This document shows, piece by piece, positions 60,456 through 64,000 of a stretch of 64,000 nucleotides of DNA. Origin of the DNA: Arthrobacter gallicola (lineage in GTDB: Bacteria > Actinomycetota > Actinomycetes > Actinomycetales > Micrococcaceae); contig NZ_JACSQD010000006.1 of NCBI RefSeq assembly GCF_014836775.1, forward strand, positions 248,001 through 312,000. The letters run 5' to 3'. Numbering within the stretch: the first letter of the stretch is position 1; each line of letters starts with the position of its first letter. The position numbers were made by a program, and so were the translations under genes. The notes under the pieces were generated by a model. It was not told the origin of the DNA. It saw only the letters and a list, made by a program, of their open reading frames with translations, and did no database searches.

Positions 60456-62147
60456 TCATTCCGCTGCCGCCGTTCGTTCCGTTGTTACGGCCGCGTCCGC
60501 CCCCGGTACCGCTCCTGGTGCCGTGAAGTTTCCGGCTGCCAGGTCCTGCACCGCGGTCTCCGCCAGCTTGAAGTGCATCTTCTTGCCGGTGGCCGTCACG
60601 GGGACCTCGTCGACAAACCGGTAGGCGCGCGGGCGTTTGAAGTCCGCCAACCCGGGATGCGCCAGGCAGAACGCGTCCAGGCTGCCGGCGTCGGCGTCCC
60701 CGCTGCGGATCACGTACGCCACCACCCGCTGGCCCCACTGGTCATCCGGGACACCGACCACCACGGCATCCAGGACGCCCGGATGCTCGGCGAGGACCCC
60801 TTCCACCTGCACCGGGTGGATGTTCTCGCCGCCGGAAATGATCATGTCGTCCTTGCGGCCCAGGATGGTGACAAACCCGTCCTCGTCCCAGGTGGCCATG
60901 TCCCCGGGATAGAGCCAGCCGTCGTGGAACTTCTCCTCCTCCACCGCCGGGAGGTTGACGTAGCTGTACCCGGATTTCGGCGAGCGCATGATGACCTCTC
61001 CGGCCTCCGTGCCGTCCTGCGCCGCCAGTTCCTCCGGCCGTCCCCGCCGGTCCGGAAAGACCTTCACGACGGCGACGTCGTCATCCGTGCAGGACCGCCC
61101 CGCGGTGCCGGCGCGTTCCGGCAGGTCCTCCGGGCGCAGGAACGTGTTCCAGAAAGCCTCGGTGGTGCCGTACCCATTGAAGATCCGCGGCGTCAGCAGC
61201 TCCTGGTACCGCAGCGCTGCGGCCCGGTCCAGCGGTGCGCCCATAGTGACAATGCCCTTGAGCGTGCCCAGATCCCGCGGCTGTTTCTCCTGCTCCGCGG
61301 CGATCATCTCCAGTGTGGTCGGGGCGCCGATCAGGAAGGTCAGCCCGTACTCCCCCACCCAGTCCAGCACCGTTCCCGGGGAAAAGCTGCGCAGCGGCAC
61401 CACGCCTGCCCCGATATAGAAGGCCGGGGTGGGCCCGCCCGAGTGCAGTCCGCCGCGGTGGAACCACGGCGTCATGTTCAGCGTCCGGTCGGTGGGAGAC
61501 AGCGGGAAGTGCATGATCACGTCGTGCGCGCTCATCACCTCGGCGATCGACGGCAGCGCCACCCCCTTGGGCATGCCGGTGGTGCCGGAGGTATACAGGC
61601 GGGTGGTCTCCTCATAGATGGAGAAGTCCGTCGGCAGCGCCGGCGGGGTTCCGGCAGCCTGCGCCAGGCCCTCGGCAAAGTCCTCCCAGCCCGCTGGGAC
61701 CTCCGCCGCCCCGACCGCCAGCAGCGCCGGGCGGACATCTGCGGATTCCAGTGCCTGCGCAGCGGCGGCCGCGCACTCGGCGTCGACAATCAGCACCCGC
61801 GGCTCGCTATCGCGGAGGATGTGCGCGGTCTCTCCGGGCGCGAGCCGGTAGTTCACGGGCACGCTGATAGCGCCAAGCCGCTGGGTGGCCAGGTAGAGCA
61901 GCGCGAACTCGGGCCCGTTGAACAGCTGGTACATCACCCGGTCCCCGCGCCCTACACCCCGGGCGGCCAGCAGCGCAGCGCAGCGCTCGACGTCGGCCCC
62001 CAGCTCCGCGTAGGTCCAGGTCCGGCCGCTGGGCGGATCGATCAGGGCCACTGAGTTCCGGTAGCGCGCGACGTTGCGCCGGAACCCGGCCGCGTAGGTC
62101 ATCTGGTGCTCGAAGTATTCCTTGAACCGCCCTGGATCGTACTGCAT
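60456..62147 (-). CDS. AMP-forming acyl-CoA synthetase
   Basis: A 563-residue ANL-family ligase. It shows the P-loop 'RLYTSGTTGMPKGVALP', 'FNGYGTTEAFWNTF', the hinge 'YPGDMATWDEDGFVTILGRK', 'DDMIISGGENIHPVQVEGVL' and the catalytic lysine in 'VPVTATGKKMHFKL'. It activates a carboxylic acid, probably a medium or long chain or aromatic acid, to acyl-CoA (or acyl-ACP). It lies 13 nt upstream of the KS gene and 16 nt downstream of the SDR gene, so all three are co-transcribed. Confidence 0.92.
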   Translation of the reverse strand: MQYDPGRFKEYFEHQMTYAAGFRRNVARYRNSVALIDPPSGRTWTYAELGADVERCAALLAARGVGRGDRVMYQLFNGPEFALLYLATQRLGAISVPVNYRLAPGETAHILRDSEPRVLIVDAECAAAAAQALESADVRPALLAVGAAEVPAGWEDFAEGLAQAAGTPPALPTDFSIYEETTRLYTSGTTGMPKGVALPSIAEVMSAHDVIMHFPLSPTDRTLNMTPWFHRGGLHSGGPTPAFYIGAGVVPLRSFSPGTVLDWVGEYGLTFLIGAPTTLEMIAAEQEKQPRDLGTLKGIVTMGAPLDRAAALRYQELLTPRIFNGYGTTEAFWNTFLRPEDLPERAGTAGRSCTDDDVAVVKVFPDRRGRPEELAAQDGTEAGEVIMRSPKSGYSYVNLPAVEEEKFHDGWLYPGDMATWDEDGFVTILGRKDDMIISGGENIHPVQVEGVLAEHPGVLDAVVVGVPDDQWGQRVVAYVIRSGDADAGSLDAFCLAHPGLADFKRPRAYRFVDEVPVTATGKKMHFKLAETAVQDLAAGNFTAPGAVPGADAAVTTERTAAAE

Positions 62148-62163
62148 TGCAGCTCATCCTTTC

Positions 62164-62994
62164 TCAGGAATCCTGCCGCCGCTGCGGCCGGTCGGGAAGG
62201 GCCACCGGGTCCGTGGTTTCGCTGAAGAACGGCGGGGCAATCACGGACAGACCCCCATCCACGGCCAGCGACTGCCCGGTAATGTACTCGGCGCCGGGTG
62301 AGAGCAGGAATTCCACGGCGGCGGCCATCTCATCCACGGTTCCCGGGCGGCCCTTCGGGATCCGGGAGATCACACTGTCCATCGGTGCCATGCCGTCCAT
62401 GGTGTAGAAGTACTCCAGCGAATCGGAATCGATCAGGCCGCCGTTGACCGCGTTGACGTTGATCCCGTAACCGGCGAACTCCACGGCCATAAACCGGACA
62501 AAGGACTCGACGGCGGCCTTGTAGGAGCCCAGCGCCGCGTAGGTGGGGAAGGCCCGGACGCTGCCGTAGGAAGTCAGCGCGACGATCCTGCCGCCGTCGT
62601 CCATCAGTTTGACCGCCTCCTGCGAGCCCAGGACGAACGGCCGGACGTTCACGGCATAGGCGCGGTCCAAATGGTGGGTCTTGAGGTCAACGACCTTCTT
62701 GAACGCGGCGGCCGCAGCATTGTTGACGTAGTAGTCCAGCCGCCCGTATTCGGCGGCGGCCGCGTCGAACAGTTTGATGATGTCCTCAGGGTTTTCGATG
62801 TCCGCCTGCACCGCCAGCCCGCCGCCGCCGAGCCGCTGCAGCTCGGCGACCGTTTCCTTCGCGAGGTCCGCGTTCCTGCGGTAGCCAACCACCACCTGCG
62901 CTCCCTGCGCCGCGAGCCGCTCCGCGATCCGGCGGCCAATGCCGCGCGAGGCTCCGGTGATCAGGGCAATCTTGCCGTCGTGTTCCACGGGCAA
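62164..62994 (-). CDS. SDR oxidoreductase, FabL-like enoyl-reductase type
   Basis: A 276-residue short-chain dehydrogenase. It has the NADPH loop 'LITGASRGIGRRIAERLAAQ' (TGxxxGxG), 'YVNNAAAAAF' (NNA) and the active-site stretch 'ALTSYGSVRAFPTYAALGSY' ending in K. The spacing Tyr-x6-Lys is that of enoyl reductases such as FabL rather than the Yx3K of FabG, although a second Tyr sits directly before Lys. 'NVRPFVLGSQEAVKLM' also fits FabL. First gene of the operon with the ligase and KS; it probably reduces an enoyl or ketoacyl intermediate. Confidence 0.87.
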   Translation of the reverse strand: MPVEHDGKIALITGASRGIGRRIAERLAAQGAQVVVGYRRNADLAKETVAELQRLGGGGLAVQADIENPEDIIKLFDAAAAEYGRLDYYVNNAAAAAFKKVVDLKTHHLDRAYAVNVRPFVLGSQEAVKLMDDGGRIVALTSYGSVRAFPTYAALGSYKAAVESFVRFMAVEFAGYGINVNAVNGGLIDSDSLEYFYTMDGMAPMDSVISRIPKGRPGTVDEMAAAVEFLLSPGAEYITGQSLAVDGGLSVIAPPFFSETTDPVALPDRPQRRQDS

Positions 62995-63228
62995 CCTTCC
63001 GCACCGTGTACGCGGCGCCGGCGTCTCGATTCGGGCTGCGGTCCGGACCGGGAGGTCCGGAAGCCGCGCGGAGCCGTTGTTAGGGCCGGATTCGGCCGGT
63101 GTGCAACGGACCCCCTTGGTCCGTAAATCCTGATCCTGCGGGGTGCGTGCGTCAAGGGTGCCCGGACACGTCTGCGGTTCCGCGTTGGCTTCCGGGAAGG
63201 GACGGCGGGCAGTGCGGGGGAAGGGAGG

Positions 63229-63873
63229 CTAGGAGCGCAGGTACGCCAGGGTTGCCAGCACCCGGCGGTGTCCGCTGTCCGACGGCGCGAGCCCCAGCTT
63301 CGCGAAAATGTTGCCGATGTGTTTGCTCACCGCGGTTTCCGACACGGAAATCGACGTCGCGATGGCGGTGTTCCCCAGGCCCTCGGCGACTAGGCCCAGC
63401 ACCTCAAACTCGCGCGGGGTCAGCGACCGGATGGGATCCTGGGTTCCGCGGCGGCTGAACAGCTGGGCTATGACCTCCGGATCCATGACCGTTCCGCCGG
63501 CCGCCACGCGCCGCAGACCGTCCACGAACTCGCCGACGTTACCCACGCGCTCCTTCAACAGGTATCCCACACCCTGGGCACCGGAGGCCAGCAGCCGGGT
63601 GGCATAGCGGTCCTCCACATAGGCAGAGAGGACCAGCACCGGGAAATCAGGTACCCGGGAGCGGAGTTCCAGCGCGGCCCGCAGGCCTTCATTGGTGAAG
63701 GTGGGCGGCATCCGGACGTCGAGCACCGCGGCGTCCGCGCTGCCGGGTTCGAAGGCGGCCAGGAGATCGTCCGCGTTGTCCCAGGAGCCCGCCACCTCAA
63801 AGCCCTCACTCTTGAGCAGCAGCTCCAGGCCGGCCCGCAGCAGGGCATCATCCTCCGCGATTAGAAGGCGCAT
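63229..63873 (-). CDS. LuxR/NarL-family response regulator
   Basis: A 214-residue two-component regulator. The receiver domain is residues 1–120 with acidic pocket 'AEDDALL', phosphorylation site in 'AAVLDVRMPP' and 'VLSAYVEDRY'. The LuxR helix-turn-helix is 'SLTPREFEVLGLVAEGLGNT…SETAVSKHIGNIFAKLGL'. Its start overlaps the end of the sensor-kinase gene upstream. The target is unknown; the nearby ketosynthase operon on the same strand is one candidate (inferred). Confidence 0.93.
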   Translation of the reverse strand: MRLLIAEDDALLRAGLELLLKSEGFEVAGSWDNADDLLAAFEPGSADAAVLDVRMPPTFTNEGLRAALELRSRVPDFPVLVLSAYVEDRYATRLLASGAQGVGYLLKERVGNVGEFVDGLRRVAAGGTVMDPEVIAQLFSRRGTQDPIRSLTPREFEVLGLVAEGLGNTAIATSISVSETAVSKHIGNIFAKLGLAPSDSGHRRVLATLAYLRS

Positions 63874-64000
63874 GGCAGTTCCACCCTTAGCTTTGTCGGT
63901 CCGCCCGCCGGACTCACCAGTATCAATCTGCCGCCGAATGCAGCGGCCCGCCGGGCGATTCCGGCAAGGCCGGTGCCGGTTCCGACGTCGACGGCCGCCG
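63861..64000 (-). CDS. Sensor histidine kinase, C-terminal end only
   Basis: The minus-strand frame enters from beyond the window's end and stops at TAA (63861–63863). The visible 46 residues include 'VGTGTGLAGIARRAAAFGG' and 'RLILVSPAGGPTKLRVELP', the G2-box and last strands of a HATPase domain in NarL-type sensor kinases. It overlaps the response-regulator start by 13 nt, so kinase and regulator are translationally coupled partners. Confidence 0.85.
   Translation of the reverse strand, partial: AAVDVGTGTGLAGIARRAAAFGGRLILVSPAGGPTKLRVELPCAF

Overview
The window looks like the chromosome of a high-GC actinobacterium of the Arthrobacter/Micrococcaceae kind (inferred). Supporting signs: strong GC bias at third codon positions; frequent GTG/TTG starts and 4-nt ATGA/GTGA overlaps; the actinobacterial trio histidine phosphatase – DUF3090 – SCO1664 family (the mycothiol-gene neighbourhood); a C. 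glutamicum-like ArsR; and a JetABC/MksFEB condensin operon. No rRNA, tRNA, CRISPR array or intact insertion sequence was recognised.

Layout. 1–10.5 kb: a sialic-acid utilisation block. It has a peptide-family ABC importer (end of the binding protein, permease, a permease–ATPase fusion, a second ATPase), a NanA-type lyase, a ROK kinase, NanE, an esterase and a small TatA. A secreted sialidase with a twin-arginine signal faces them convergently. Secreted sialidase frees sialic acid, the importer takes it up, and lyase, kinase and epimerase feed it to amino-sugar metabolism. 10.8–24 kb: an AAA ATPase, a methyltransferase, a GNAT gene with an internal deletion, membrane proteins, an esterase/bicupin dioxygenase/LysR cluster, a quinone oxidoreductase, a Y-family polymerase, a butanediol-type dehydrogenase and a lipoprotein. 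23.5–31.7 kb: three regulator/target pairs with clear palindromic operators (MarR/EamA, TetR/quinone reductase, TetR/TetX-like flavoprotein), plus an EAL protein and a class II glutamine amidotransferase. 31.8–40.0 kb: small membrane and lipoproteins, an APC permease, a hemerythrin, the phosphatase–DUF3090–SCO1664 trio, and several small genes.

40.0–42.1 kb is a gene graveyard: a histidine-kinase remnant, a frameshifted GT87 mannosyltransferase, and a decayed second copy of the DUF3090/SCO1664 junction. Next to it, 42.2–46.3 kb is an AT-richer island with a two-TM protein, a Ser/Thr kinase, a protein with a tRNA-guanine-transglycosylase-like zinc motif, and a PD-(D/E)XK-like protein with an inserted winged helix. 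The island abuts a JetABC (MksFEB) operon at 46.6–52.1 kb that has no JetD/MksG nuclease beside it. This whole stretch is the best candidate for an undescribed defence or DNA/RNA-modification system.

52.4–64 kb: a wHTH regulator, a PadR/HAAS pair, an arsenic-resistance locus (ArsR divergent from Acr3–ArsC–frameshifted ArsO-like flavoprotein), an MpaB-family oxygenase, a DsbA-like lipoprotein, a three-gene ketosynthase/acyl-CoA-ligase/reductase operon, and a LuxR response regulator with the end of its sensor kinase.
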